Below are positions 32,412 to 40,549 of a DNA stretch of 44,402 nt, piece after piece. Position 1 is the stretch's first letter; each line of letters opens with the position of its first letter. The translations under genes were made by a program, and so were the position numbers. Origin of the DNA: Streptomyces sp. SolWspMP-5a-2 (lineage in GTDB: Bacteria; Actinomycetota; Actinomycetes; Streptomycetales; Streptomycetaceae); assembly GCF_900091845.1 (NCBI RefSeq), contig NZ_FMCI01000235.1:1-44402 (forward strand), written 5' to 3'. Below the pieces are notes generated by a model. It worked only from the letters and a program-made list of their open reading frames with translations. It was not told the DNA's origin and made no database searches.

Positions 32412-32440
32412 AAGCTAGACGGCTTTGCCCGGTTCGCCAA
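32412..32440 (-). promoter_or_regulatory. Predicted promoter of the ThuA-GSDH operon
   Basis: On the minus strand TTGGCG (32435-32440) and TAGCTT (32412-32417) are spaced by 17 bases, 33 bases before the start codon. The 187-bp divergent region shared with the laccase gene shows no obvious palindrome. Confidence 0.55.
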
Positions 32441-32566
32441 TACCTATGACCGTGATGGCATGAACTTTGTCCTGAGTGTGGATAAACGACCGCGTGGCCG
32501 GTACCGTCGCACAGGTTCGTCACAGGTACGCCTGCGCAAAGTCCTTACCAGTGTGGGGAGTTACGC

Positions 32567-33574
32567 ATGGACAGACGGGGCTTCAACCGACGTGTGCTGC
32601 TCGGCGGGGCGGCGGTCGCGACATCGTTGTCCTTCGCGCCGGAGGCCGCCCGCGCGGCGGGACCGGTACGGACCGCTCCGGCCGGCGGAGAGGTGCGGCG
32701 CATCAGGCTCTACGCCGAGAAGCTCGCCGACGGGCAGTTGGGCTACGGCTTCGAGAAGGGCCGGGCCTCGGTCCCCGGCCCGCTCATCGAACTCAACGAG
32801 GGCGACACCCTGCACGTCGAGTTCGAGAACACCATGGACATCCCCGTCAGCCTGCACGTCCACGGCCTCGACTACGAGATCAGCAGCGACGGCACGAAGA
32901 TGAACGGGAGCGACGTCGAACCGGGCGGCACCCGCGTCTACACCTGGCGCACCCATGTGCCCGGCCGCCGCTCCGACGGCACCTGGCGGTCGGGCAGCGC
33001 GGGGTACTGGCACTACCACGACCATGTCGTCGGCACCGAGCACGGCACCGGCGGCATCCGCAAGGGCCTCTACGGGCCGGTGATCGTCCGCCGCAAGGGC
33101 GACGTCCTGCCGGACCGCACCCACACGATCGTCTTCAACGACATGACGATCAACAACCGGCCCGCGCACACCGGACCCGACTTCGAGGCCACCGTCGGCG
33201 ACCGCGTCGAGTTCGTCATGATCACGCACGGCGAGTACTACCACACCTTCCATCTGCACGGTCACCGCTGGGCCGACAACCGCACCGGCACCCTGACCGG
33301 GCCGGACGACCCCAGCCAGGTCATCGACAACAAGATCGTCGGCCCGGCGGACTCCTTCGGGTTCCAGGTGATCGCGGGGGAGGGCGTCGGCGCCGGGGCC
33401 TGGATGTACCACTGCCATGTGCAGAGCCACTCCGACATGGGGATGGTCGGGCTGTTCCTGGTGAAGAAGACGGACGGCACCATCCCCGGCCACGAACCCC
33501 ACCACGGGCAGGCCGCGAGCGGCGCCGGCGAGGCCGCCGGGCCGGACCCGGCGGCCGGGTCCCACCACCACTGA
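32567..33574 (+). CDS. Two-domain small laccase (SLAC), Tat-exported
   Basis: A 335-residue two-domain multicopper oxidase. The Tat signal has FNRRVLLGG and ends near residue 31. Copper ligands are all present: LHVHG (His97, His99), WHYHDH (His149, His151, His153), HTFHLHGH (His226, His229, His231) and YHCHVQSHSDMGM (His282, Cys283, His284, His288, Met293). SLAC forms trimers that oxidise phenols and reduce O2 to water. The C-terminus ends in a His tail (AGSHHH). ATG at 32567 has GGGGAG eight bases upstream. It is divergent from the ThuA-GSDH operon. From memory the S. coelicolor SLAC is SCO6712. Confidence 0.96.
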   Translation: MDRRGFNRRVLLGGAAVATSLSFAPEAARAAGPVRTAPAGGEVRRIRLYAEKLADGQLGYGFEKGRASVPGPLIELNEGDTLHVEFENTMDIPVSLHVHGLDYEISSDGTKMNGSDVEPGGTRVYTWRTHVPGRRSDGTWRSGSAGYWHYHDHVVGTEHGTGGIRKGLYGPVIVRRKGDVLPDRTHTIVFNDMTINNRPAHTGPDFEATVGDRVEFVMITHGEYYHTFHLHGHRWADNRTGTLTGPDDPSQVIDNKIVGPADSFGFQVIAGEGVGAGAWMYHCHVQSHSDMGMVGLFLVKKTDGTIPGHEPHHGQAASGAGEAAGPDPAAGSHHH

Positions 33575-33636
33575 CCGGCGCCCGCGCGGCCCCCGCACCC
33601 ACCCGAGAGCGCCCTCACCTCGGCACTCGCCGGAGT

Positions 33637-33642
33637 TATCCT
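33637..33642 (+). promoter_or_regulatory. Possible -10 box of the LacI-family gene
   Basis: TATCCT lies 32 bases upstream of the GTG start of the LacI-family gene, in the 99-bp space after the laccase gene. No convincing -35 was found. Confidence 0.35.
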
Positions 33643-33673
33643 GATCGGCACCCCGCCGATGAGGAGCCCCGAA

Positions 33674-34786
33674 GTGACCGACACAGCGCCGCGCCCCACT
33701 CTGGAGGCCGTGGCCGCCCGTGCCGGGGTGTCCCGTGCCACCGCCTCCCGCGTGGTGAACGGCGGCGACGGCGTCCGGGAACCGCTCGTGGAACGCGTGC
33801 GGCGCGCAGTGGACGAACTCGGCTACGTGCCCAACCAGGCGGCCCGCAGCCTGGTGACCCGGCGCCACGACGCGGTCGCCGTGGTCATCGCCGAACCGGA
33901 GACCAGAGTCTTCGCCGACCCCTTCTTCGCGCTGCAACTGCGCGGCATCAGCAAGGAGTTGACCGCGCACGACAACCAGCTCGTGCTGCTGCTCACCGAG
34001 GGCCGCGACGACCACGCCCGGGTCGGCCGCTACCTCGCGGGCGGACACGTCGACGGCGCGCTCGTCTTCTCGCTCCACCTCGACGACCCGCTGCCCGGCC
34101 TGATCCGCCGGGCCGGGGTGCCGACGGTGTTCGGCGGCCGCCCGGACTGGAGCGACGGCGAGGACGGCGACCGGGACCCGGCCGCGCGGGACACGGACGC
34201 CGCCGACAGGGGCGAGGGTGCGGGCGGCGGCGGTGGCGTGATGTACGTCGACAGCGACAACCGCGACGGCGCCCGCACCGCCGTGCGCCATCTGGTCGGC
34301 CTCGGCCGCACCCGGGTCGCGCACATCACCGGGCCGCTGGACCAGACGTCGGCGGCGGACCGGCTCGACGGCTTCCGCGACGTCCGCGTCGACGCCGACC
34401 CCCGGCTGGTCGAGGAGAGCGACTTCACCCCGGCCGGGGGCGAGCGGGCCATGCGGGAGCTGCTCGACCGCCGTCCCGACCTGAACGCCGTGTTCGCCGC
34501 CAACGACCTCAGCGCGGCGGGCGCCCTGCGGGTGCTGCGCGAGCGCGGGCTGCGGGTGCCGCAGGACGTGGCCGTGATCGGCTTCGACGACATGCTGCCG
34601 GTCGCCGACCAGACCGACCCGCCGCTGACCACCGTCCGCCAGGACATCGAGGAGATGGGCAGGCTGATGGCCCGCCTGCTGCTCAGCCGCCTCGACCACC
34701 GCGCCACGCCCGCGCACGGGGCGGACACCGGGACACCGGCGGGCGTGATCCTGCCGACGACGTTGATCCGCCGCGCGTCGGCGTGA
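33674..34786 (+). CDS. LacI-family transcriptional regulator
   Basis: A 370-residue LacI/GalR regulator. The DNA-binding domain is at residues 8-60 (TLEAVAARAGVSRATASRVVNG, with hinge helix NQAARSLVTRR), followed by a periplasmic-binding-protein-like sensor (VIAEPETRVFADPFFALQLRGI, VFAANDLSAAGALRVLRERG, GFDDMLPVADQTDPPLTTV). GTG at 33674 was chosen because GAGGAG lies seven bases upstream; an ATG at 33659 overlaps that site. Residues about 160-188 are an extra acidic, Gly-rich insert (SDGEDGDRD ... GAGGGGG) not usual in the family, inside the sensor. Its neighbours suggest control of the laccase/sugar dehydrogenase module by a sugar; no operator was identified. Confidence 0.92.
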   Translation: MTDTAPRPTLEAVAARAGVSRATASRVVNGGDGVREPLVERVRRAVDELGYVPNQAARSLVTRRHDAVAVVIAEPETRVFADPFFALQLRGISKELTAHDNQLVLLLTEGRDDHARVGRYLAGGHVDGALVFSLHLDDPLPGLIRRAGVPTVFGGRPDWSDGEDGDRDPAARDTDAADRGEGAGGGGGVMYVDSDNRDGARTAVRHLVGLGRTRVAHITGPLDQTSAADRLDGFRDVRVDADPRLVEESDFTPAGGERAMRELLDRRPDLNAVFAANDLSAAGALRVLRERGLRVPQDVAVIGFDDMLPVADQTDPPLTTVRQDIEEMGRLMARLLLSRLDHRATPAHGADTGTPAGVILPTTLIRRASA

Positions 34787-34789
34787 CCG

Positions 34790-34864
34790 CAGCCGCAGGC
34801 CGGAGTCGCAGCCGCAGTCGCGGGCCGGAGTCGTAACCGCAGCCGCAAGCCGCAGTCGCGGGGG
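34790..34864. repeat. Short interspersed GCCGCAG/CCGGAGTCG repeats
   Basis: CCGCAGCCGCA and CCGGAGTCG units recur with small changes (CAGTCGCGGG at two places) between the LacI-family gene and the convergent VOC gene. No gene or clear hairpin is seen in the rest of this 216-bp gap. Confidence 0.5.
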
Positions 34865-35002
34865 ACACGCAGCCCTCGGCGCCCGACCCGGCCGTTCACC
34901 CCGTCTCACGATGCCCGGCCGAACCCCCCGGACCGCATGACCCCCTCGACGCCCGGCCGCGCCCCCGCACCGCCTCAGCACCTGGACGGCTGACCTGCGC
35001 CC

Positions 35003-35791
35003 CTAGCCGCCGGGGCGCTCGCTCCTGATCACCGCGAAACGGGCGCCGTACGGGTCCGCCAGTTTGGCCATCCGGCCGACGCCCGGGACGTCGGTCGCGG
35101 GGGCCCGGACCGTGCCGCCCAGGTTGCGCGTGTCGGCGACGACGACGTCCGTGTCGGCGACCTCGAAGTAGGGCAGCCAGTACGCTCCCGCCGCCGCCTC
35201 CACGGGATCGTCGGCCAGCGGCACGATGCCGCCGAACATCGCGTTCTCCCCGGCGCCCGCCGCGTTGACGCAGGTGTAGGTGGAGCCGGGGAACGGCACC
35301 GCCGACGTCTCCAGACCCAGCGCCGCGCCGTAGAAGGCCGCGGCCGCCGCGACGTCCGGCGTGTACAGCTCGACCCAGGCCAGCGCGTTCGGTTCGTTCG
35401 CCACGTCGATCCCCTTGATCTGACCCGGCTGCCAGATCCCGAACGGCACGCCCGCCTGGTCGGCGAGGACGGCCATGTGGCCCTGGCCCATCACGTCCAT
35501 GGGCGGGGTGAGGACCCGGCCGCGCGCCCCCTCGGCCGCCTTGGCCGTGGCCTGCGCGTCCGCGCTCTGGAAGTAGACGGTCCAGGCGGGCGGCATCTGG
35601 TCGGGGGCGGCCATGCCCCCGGCCGCCGTCTTCCCGTTCTGCTGGAAGAAGCCGTAACCACCGGCGTCGGGCCCGGCGGAGCGGAACTCCCAGCCGAAGA
35701 GACCGCCGTAGAAGGAAATGGCACCGTCGAGGTCGGTCGTGGCGACGTCGAGCCAGTTCGGAGCGCCGTCGACGAAACGGGTGGTGAGCAT
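35003..35791 (-). CDS. Two-domain VOC (glyoxalase/bleomycin-resistance fold) protein
   Basis: A 262-residue protein with two vicinal-oxygen-chelate domains (about 5-125 and 135-258). Each begins with a typical strand-helix (APNWLDVATTDLDGAISFYGGLFGW; ALAWVELYTPDVAAAAAFYGAALG, read in parts) and ends with ADPYG or ADQAGVPFGIW. It resembles the mycobacterial CFP-30B group often labelled glyoxalase or hydroxylase; substrate unknown. AAGGAGGGCGATC before ATG at 35791 is a near-ideal ribosome site. It is divergent from the WhiB-like gene. Confidence 0.88.
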   Translation of the reverse strand: MLTTRFVDGAPNWLDVATTDLDGAISFYGGLFGWEFRSAGPDAGGYGFFQQNGKTAAGGMAAPDQMPPAWTVYFQSADAQATAKAAEGARGRVLTPPMDVMGQGHMAVLADQAGVPFGIWQPGQIKGIDVANEPNALAWVELYTPDVAAAAAFYGAALGLETSAVPFPGSTYTCVNAAGAGENAMFGGIVPLADDPVEAAAGAYWLPYFEVADTDVVVADTRNLGGTVRAPATDVPGVGRMAKLADPYGARFAVIRSERPGG

Positions 35792-35987
35792 GATCGCCCT
35801 CCTTCGAGAGGTCCCGTCCTGTGCACTCCCGAGTCTTCCACCGCCCACTGACAAGCGCGGCCCGAGCGCCGCGCGCCGCCGTGCGCGGGGTCCCTGCGGG
35901 CGTCACCATGCGGGTGGCCGGGGGCCCGGACGTCGGCGTTGATCCGGTGTTGATCGAACGTTTCGCACCGCCCGACACGATGAGGGC

Positions 35988-36233
35988 ATGCATCTGGAGA
36001 CGATGACGCCGACCGCACCGGCATGGCAGGCACAGGCACTCTGCGCGCAGACCGGAGCGGACTTCTTCTTCCCCGAGCCGGGCAGCTCGGTACGCGAGGC
36101 CAAACGCATCTGCGGCATGTGCGAGACGCGCCCCGCCTGCCTCGACCACGCCCTCGCCAACGACGAGCGCTTCGGGGTCTGGGGCGGCCTGTCGGAGAAG
36201 GAGAGGCTGGAGATCCGGCGCGCCTCACGCTGA
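35988..36233 (+). CDS. WhiB-like iron-sulfur transcription factor
   Basis: An 81-residue Wbl protein. Four cysteines for a [4Fe-4S] cluster are at 19, 42, 45 and 51 (LCAQTGADFFFPE, ICGMCETRPAC), followed by the FGVWGGLSEKER turn (from about 62) and a short basic tail (RRASR). Wbl proteins bind the primary sigma factor and respond to redox or NO. The start is uncertain: ATG at 35988 is preceded by CACGAT with a six-base gap and only weak AGGG, and a second in-frame ATG lies at 36003. Which paralogue it is (wblH or other) I cannot say from sequence alone. Confidence 0.93.
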   Translation: MHLETMTPTAPAWQAQALCAQTGADFFFPEPGSSVREAKRICGMCETRPACLDHALANDERFGVWGGLSEKERLEIRRASR

Positions 36234-36293
36234 ATCCGATCATCGCGGCCGACGCTCCGCCCGGCGCGACCCCCGTGCGGCCCCGGCACCACG

Positions 36294-36440
36294 GAGGCCC
36301 ACGGCATTCCTGGTGGCCCCGGAGCCCAACGGCATTCCTGGTGGCCCTGCGCCCCGGAGCCCAGCGGCACTCCGGCGGCACCGGCGCCCCGATGACCGAC
36401 GGCACCCCCGGCGGCCCCCGGCACCCCGGCGGCCCCGCGC
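36294..36440. repeat. Degenerate minisatellite, about five units
   Basis: ACGGCATTCCTGGTGGCCC is present twice exactly (36301-36319 and 36329-36347, 28-bp period). More diverged copies start near 36364, 36399 and 36419, with spacings of 35, 35 and 20 bp. It lies in the 340-bp gap between the convergent WhiB-like and desaturase genes; no gene is seen there. Confidence 0.75.
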
Positions 36441-36468
36441 CTCGGTGCCGGGCGGGCCCGGACAGCCG

Positions 36469-36502
36469 TCCGCCCCGCGGGCACGTCGGCCTGCGGGGCG
36501 GA
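36469..36502. terminator. Hairpin terminator between WhiB-like and desaturase genes
   Basis: Perfect 10-bp arms TCCGCCCCGC (36469-36478) and GCGGGGCGGA (36493-36502), 14-base loop. A second stem GCACCCGC/GCGGGTGC (36503-36510 and 36539-36546) follows directly, closer to the desaturase stop at 36574. Confidence 0.6.
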
Positions 36503-36573
36503 GCACCCGCGCGGACACCGGGAGACCGGTGCGTGCCCGCGGGTGCCGGACGGGTCGGGCGGGCGGGACGGGG

Positions 36574-37545
36574 TCAGGCGCCGCGGGCGGCCATCCGCGC
36601 CTTGCGCGCCGCGAGCTTCTCGTCGAACTTGGCCGCCTCGGCGTCAAGGCCGCCCATGTACAGGCCGAGCTCCTCCTGCGCCTGGACGCCCTCGGGGCCG
36701 AGCCCGTCGATGTCCATGACCTTCAGGAAGCGCAGCACCGGCTGGATCACGTCGTCGTGGTGGATGCGCAGGTTGTAGACCTCGCCGATCGCCATCTGCG
36801 CGGCGGCCCGCTCGAAGCCGGGCATGCCGTGTCCCGGCATCCGGAACTGCACGACGACGTCGCGGACGGCCTGCATGGTCAGGTCGGGGGCCAGCTCGAA
36901 GGCGGCCTTCAGGAGGTTGCGGTAGAAGACCATGTGCAGGTTCTCGTCCGTCGCGATCCTGGCCAGCATGCGGTCGCAGACCGGGTCGCCCGACTGGTGG
37001 CCGGTGTTGCGGTGCGAGATGCGGGTGGCCAGCTCCTGGAACGCCACGTAGGCGACCGAGTGCAGCATCGAGTGCCGGTTGTCGGACTCGAAGCCCTCGC
37101 TCATGTGGGCCATCCGGAACTCTTCGAGCTTGTCCGGGTCCACCGCGCGCGTGGCGAGCAGGTAGTCGCGCATCACTATGCCGTGGCGGCCCTCCTCGGC
37201 CGTCCAGCGGTGCACCCAGGTGCCCCAGGCGCCGTCGCGTCCGAAGAGGGAGGCGATCTCGTGGTGGTAGCTCGGCAGGTTGTCCTCCGTGAGGAGGTTG
37301 ACGACCAGAGCGATCTTGCCGATGTCGGTGACCGGCGACTGCTCCTTGCTCCACGCCTCGCCGTCGTCGAAGAACTTCGGGAAGTTGCGGCCGTCGCTCC
37401 ACGGCACGTAGTCGTGCGGCATCCAGTCCTTGGTGACCGCGAGGTGCCGGTTCAGTTCCTTCTCGACCACTTCCTCCAGGGCGTACAGGAGCCGGGCGTC
37501 GGTCCAGCCGGCCGGGCTGCCGAGGTGGGGAGAAGTGATCGTCAC
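36574..37545 (-). CDS. Acyl-ACP desaturase (soluble diiron type)
   Basis: A 323-residue acyl-ACP desaturase that inserts a double bond into acyl chains using O2 and two irons. Diiron ligands are visible in LTEDNLPSYHHE (Glu87, His94), AEEGRHG (Glu118, His121) and ATDENLHM (Glu201, His204). The start is GTG at 37545 with GGAG five bases upstream; the family N-terminus supports it. It is preceded by an array of CGTAGG repeats, which implies tight control by a TetR-type regulator encoded elsewhere. It probably adjusts membrane unsaturation. Confidence 0.92.
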   Translation of the reverse strand: MTITSPHLGSPAGWTDARLLYALEEVVEKELNRHLAVTKDWMPHDYVPWSDGRNFPKFFDDGEAWSKEQSPVTDIGKIALVVNLLTEDNLPSYHHEIASLFGRDGAWGTWVHRWTAEEGRHGIVMRDYLLATRAVDPDKLEEFRMAHMSEGFESDNRHSMLHSVAYVAFQELATRISHRNTGHQSGDPVCDRMLARIATDENLHMVFYRNLLKAAFELAPDLTMQAVRDVVVQFRMPGHGMPGFERAAAQMAIGEVYNLRIHHDDVIQPVLRFLKVMDIDGLGPEGVQAQEELGLYMGGLDAEAAKFDEKLAARKARMAARGA

Positions 37546-37606
37546 GGAGACTCCAGGGGGACGCGCAACAACAAGGGAACGGGGTTCACCGGCGAGCGGT
37601 GCCGGC

Positions 37607-37662
37607 AACCTACGGAATCGTAGGCTACGAAACCGTAGGTTACGTTGCCGTAGGTTAAGTGT
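37607..37662. promoter_or_regulatory. Phased operator array upstream of the desaturase
   Basis: Three direct units of 15 bp: TCGTAGGCTACGAAA (37618), CCGTAGGTTACGTTG (37633), CCGTAGGTTAAGTGT (37648). Each core is a near-palindrome (CGTAG-G-CTACG is perfect in the first). An inverted AACCTACGG at 37607-37615 makes CCTACG-GAAT-CGTAGG with the first unit. The block lies 60-120 bases before the desaturase start and probably overlaps its promoter. Confidence 0.75.
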
Positions 37663-37706
37663 GCTGTAAAGAGCGCTGATCAGCCCGGGTCCCGCGGCAT
37701 GCGAAA

Positions 37707-37734
37707 AGTCCCGGGACCCGCAGGTCCCGGGACT
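37707..37734 (-). terminator. Intrinsic terminator of the DDAH gene
   Basis: Perfect 12-bp arms AGTCCCGGGACC (37707-37718) and GGTCCCGGGACT (37723-37734) with loop CGCA. On the minus strand the stem is followed by TTTT, a classical rho-independent terminator 22 bases after the DDAH stop codon. It also shields the desaturase operator region from read-through. Confidence 0.85.
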
Positions 37735-37756
37735 GAAAGAGTGACGCGGCCACCCG

Positions 37757-38533
37757 TCAGGCGTACAGCTCCCGGACCCGCACCGAGAGGCACGTCACAC
37801 AGCCTTCGAGTTTCTCGAACTCGCTGATGTCGACCAGGACCGGCTCGTGACCGAGGTCGGCGAGCAGCTCCGCCGTCTTGGGCGCGCTCGCCGCCATCAG
37901 CAGCTTGCCGTCCCCCAGCAGCACCACATGCCCGCCGGACTCCTCGGGCACGGGCAGGAACCGCGGGAAGAGCGACGGGTGGTCCACCACGGGCGGGTGC
38001 CCGACGACCGTACCGTCCGGCAGCGCCGTCACTGCCGACTTCAGATGCAGCACCGTGCTCACCGGCACGGTCACCACCCGCGCCCCCAGCGGCTCGAACG
38101 CGGCCCTGAGCTGCTGCACACCGGCCGCGTTCGTCCGCCCGCCGCGCCCGACGTACAGGGTGTCGTCGACCTTCAGGACGTCGCCGCCCTCCAGGGTGGC
38201 CGGTTCCCAGATCCAGTGCACCGAGCAGCCGAGCCCGGCCACCGCCTCCTCCACCCCGAGGGTCTCCGGCCGCCGGGACGCGGCGCCCGGCCGGGTGATC
38301 AGCGCGACGTTCCGGTACATCACCACGGTGTCCTCGACGAAGACGGCGTCGGGGCAGTCGTCCACCGGCTCGACCTCGACGGTCTCCCAGCCGTGCGCGC
38401 GCAGCGTCCCGACGTACGCCTCCCACTGCTCGACGGCCAGGCCGACGTCGACGGCCCGGCGTTCGACATGGGTGACGAGGCCCTCGGCGAGGCGCGGGCC
38501 GGGGCGGCGGACGAGAGCCTTCTTGCTGGGCAC
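37757..38533 (-). CDS. ddaH: Dimethylarginine dimethylaminohydrolase
   Basis: A 258-residue amidinotransferase-fold enzyme that hydrolyses methylated arginines to citrulline and methylamines. Key residues are Glu67-Asp68 in VFVEDT, His163 in VLHLKSAVT and the nucleophile Cys248 in GCVTCLSVR. The start is GTG at 38533, with GGAG eight bases upstream, giving the usual MPSKKALVRRPGPR N-terminus. It ends in an intrinsic terminator. No related gene flanks it. Plain arginine deiminase is unlikely because the length and motifs match DDAH. Confidence 0.93.
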   Translation of the reverse strand: MPSKKALVRRPGPRLAEGLVTHVERRAVDVGLAVEQWEAYVGTLRAHGWETVEVEPVDDCPDAVFVEDTVVMYRNVALITRPGAASRRPETLGVEEAVAGLGCSVHWIWEPATLEGGDVLKVDDTLYVGRGGRTNAAGVQQLRAAFEPLGARVVTVPVSTVLHLKSAVTALPDGTVVGHPPVVDHPSLFPRFLPVPEESGGHVVLLGDGKLLMAASAPKTAELLADLGHEPVLVDISEFEKLEGCVTCLSVRVRELYA

Positions 38534-38708
38534 CAGAGGGTCTCCGTAACGGCGGGAGGGCGGACCGGGTGCCCGTGGCGCGGGCCCGGTCCGCCATCAT
38601 GCAATGCGCACGTACCGCGACAGAAGCCCTGTTGTCAGGCTGTGTCCGTCCCGGGACGCGCCCCGGCCCCCGCAGCCGCGTCCCCCGCGCCCGCGGCGGC
38701 GCGCCCGG

Positions 38709-40322
38709 TCATCCGATCTCCGCCGGGTCCGTCTCCGTCAGCTCGCCGTCCAGCAGCAGCCAGCGGGTGACGCCGATCGACTCCAGGAACGGCAGGTCGT
38801 GGCTGGCCACGATCAGCGCCCCCTGGTACGCCTCCAGCGCGGTCGTCAGCTGCCGCACGCTCGCCATGTCGAGGTTGTTGGTCGGCTCGTCCAGCATCAG
38901 CAACTGCGGTGCGGGCTCGGCCAGCATCAGCGCGGCCAGCGCCGCCCTGAACCGCTCGCCGCCGGAGAGCGTGGCCGCCTTCTGGTCGGCCTTCGCGCCC
39001 CGGAACAGGAACCGGGCGAGCCGGGCCCTGATCCGGTTGGGGGTGGCGTCCGGCGCGAACCTGGCCACGTTCCCGACGACCGAGAGATCGTCGTCGAGGA
39101 CGTCGAGCCGCTGCGGCAGGAACCGCAGCGGCACGTGCGCGTGCGCCTCGCCCGAGACCGGCCTCAGCTCTCCGGCGATCGTGCGCAGCAGCGTCGTCTT
39201 GCCCGCGCCGTTGCGGCCGACCAGCGCGATCCGCTCCGGGCCGCGCAGGTCGAGTCCGCCCGCCACGCGCGCGCCGTGGGCGAGTTCGAGGTCCAGGAGG
39301 GTCAGCACGGTACGGCCGGGCGGCACCGTCGTGCTGGGCAGGTCGACGCGGATCTCGTCGTCGTCCCGCACCGCGTCCACCGCCTCGTCGAGCCGTTCCC
39401 TGGCCTCCGCGACCCGCTCCTGGTGCAGGATGCGGTGTCTGCCCGCGGACTCCTGCGCCGCCCGTTTGCGCGCCCCCATGACGATCTTCGGCTCGCGCTT
39501 CTGGTCCTGCATCTTCTGCCCGTACCGCTTGCGGCGGGCCAGTTTGACCTGGGCGTCGGCCAGTTCGCGCCGCTGCTTGCGCAGATCCGACTCGGCGACC
39601 CGCACCATCCGCTCGGCCGCCTCCTGTTCGGTGGCGAGCGCCTCCTCGTAGGCGGAGTAGTTGCCGCCGTACCAGTGGACCGTCCCGGAGCGCAGGTCGG
39701 CGATCCGGTCGACGAGGTCGAGGAGTTCGCGGTCGTGGCTGACCACGACCAGCACCCCGGGCCAGGCGGCGACGGCCGCGTACAGGCGGCGGCGCGCGTA
39801 CAGGTCGAGGTTGTTGGTCGGCTCGTCCAGGAGCAGGACGTCCGGACGGCGCAGCAGCAGCGCGGCGAGCCGCAGCAGCACCGACTCGCCGCCCGACACC
39901 TCGCCGACGGTGCGGTCCAACGCGATGTGGCCGAGCCCGAGTTCGCCGAGGGTGGCGAGGGCGCGCTCCTCCACGTCCCAGTCGTCGCCGACCGTCTCGA
40001 AGTGCGCCTCGGCCGCGTCGCCCGCCTCGATGGCGTGCAGCGCGGCCCGCCGGGCGGCGATGCCGAGCGCCTCGTCGACGCGCATCCGCGTGTCGAGCGT
40101 GACGTTCTGCGGGAGATGTCCGACGTCGCCCGCGGCGCGCACGGACCCTTCGGCCGGGGTCAGTTCACCGGCGGCGAGTTTCAACAGGGTGGACTTCCCG
40201 CTCCCGTTGACGCCGACGAGTCCGGTCCGGCCGGAGCCGAACGTCACGTCGAGGCCCTCGAAGACGGGGGTTCCGTCGGGCCAGGCGAACGACAGGGAGG
40301 TACAGCTGAGGGAAGAAGACAT
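38709..40322 (-). CDS. ABC-F ATPase, antibiotic-resistance (ribosomal protection) type
   Basis: A 537-residue ABC-F protein without membrane domains. Two ATPase cassettes are present: Walker A GVNGSGKST and GRNGAGKTT, signatures VSGGE and LSGGERFR, Walker B VLLLDEPTNNLD and LLMLDEPTNNLD. The linker between them (about 245-345) is a charged coiled coil (RVAESDLRKQRRELADAQVKLARRKRYGQKM, in parts), the P-site tRNA interaction motif. Such proteins bind the ribosomal E site and can displace drugs. ATG at 40322 follows GAGG; the frame is open upstream but without a start site. It has a long 5' leader with a strong promoter, as in drug-inducible ABC-F genes. Confidence 0.9.
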   Translation of the reverse strand: MSSSLSCTSLSFAWPDGTPVFEGLDVTFGSGRTGLVGVNGSGKSTLLKLAAGELTPAEGSVRAAGDVGHLPQNVTLDTRMRVDEALGIAARRAALHAIEAGDAAEAHFETVGDDWDVEERALATLGELGLGHIALDRTVGEVSGGESVLLRLAALLLRRPDVLLLDEPTNNLDLYARRRLYAAVAAWPGVLVVVSHDRELLDLVDRIADLRSGTVHWYGGNYSAYEEALATEQEAAERMVRVAESDLRKQRRELADAQVKLARRKRYGQKMQDQKREPKIVMGARKRAAQESAGRHRILHQERVAEARERLDEAVDAVRDDDEIRVDLPSTTVPPGRTVLTLLDLELAHGARVAGGLDLRGPERIALVGRNGAGKTTLLRTIAGELRPVSGEAHAHVPLRFLPQRLDVLDDDLSVVGNVARFAPDATPNRIRARLARFLFRGAKADQKAATLSGGERFRAALAALMLAEPAPQLLMLDEPTNNLDMASVRQLTTALEAYQGALIVASHDLPFLESIGVTRWLLLDGELTETDPAEIG

Positions 40323-40543
40323 ACGGGCCTCGCGGTTGCTTGATGCGGTCAGGGGCAAACGCGTATCGAGACACCGGCGACCGACGGCTGGGAGGAGGCG
40401 CGGGGAGAGCGGGGGAAGGGCTCCGCTGCCCGGGACGGCTCGAACGCCGAGGTCGCACGCTGCGCCCACACCCGTGGTGTGTGACGCGGTGGCTCAGGAC
40501 CTCAGACGAGCAACGTCCTTCTCCGATCGACGGCAGCAGAAGC
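40323..40543 (-). promoter_or_regulatory. About 220-nt 5' leader of the ABC-F gene, possible attenuator
   Basis: From the predicted start site near 40543 to the ATG there are about 220 untranslated bases. The leader holds a four-codon frame with a good ribosome site: GGAGAAGG then TTG CTC GTC TGA (40513-40502, product MLV). A CACACC/GGTGTG stem is at 40467-40481 and GGGC/GCCC short pairing follows. Ribosome stalling on a leader peptide controls many ABC-F genes; whether it does here is inference. Confidence 0.45.
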
Positions 40544-40549
40544 GGTCCC

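Noticed and set aside
40323..40469. N-terminal extension of the ABC-F protein from a GTG at 40469
   Set aside because: No ribosome site and an unrelated Pro/Arg-rich sequence; the ATG at 40322 gives the family N-terminus. The region is better read as leader.
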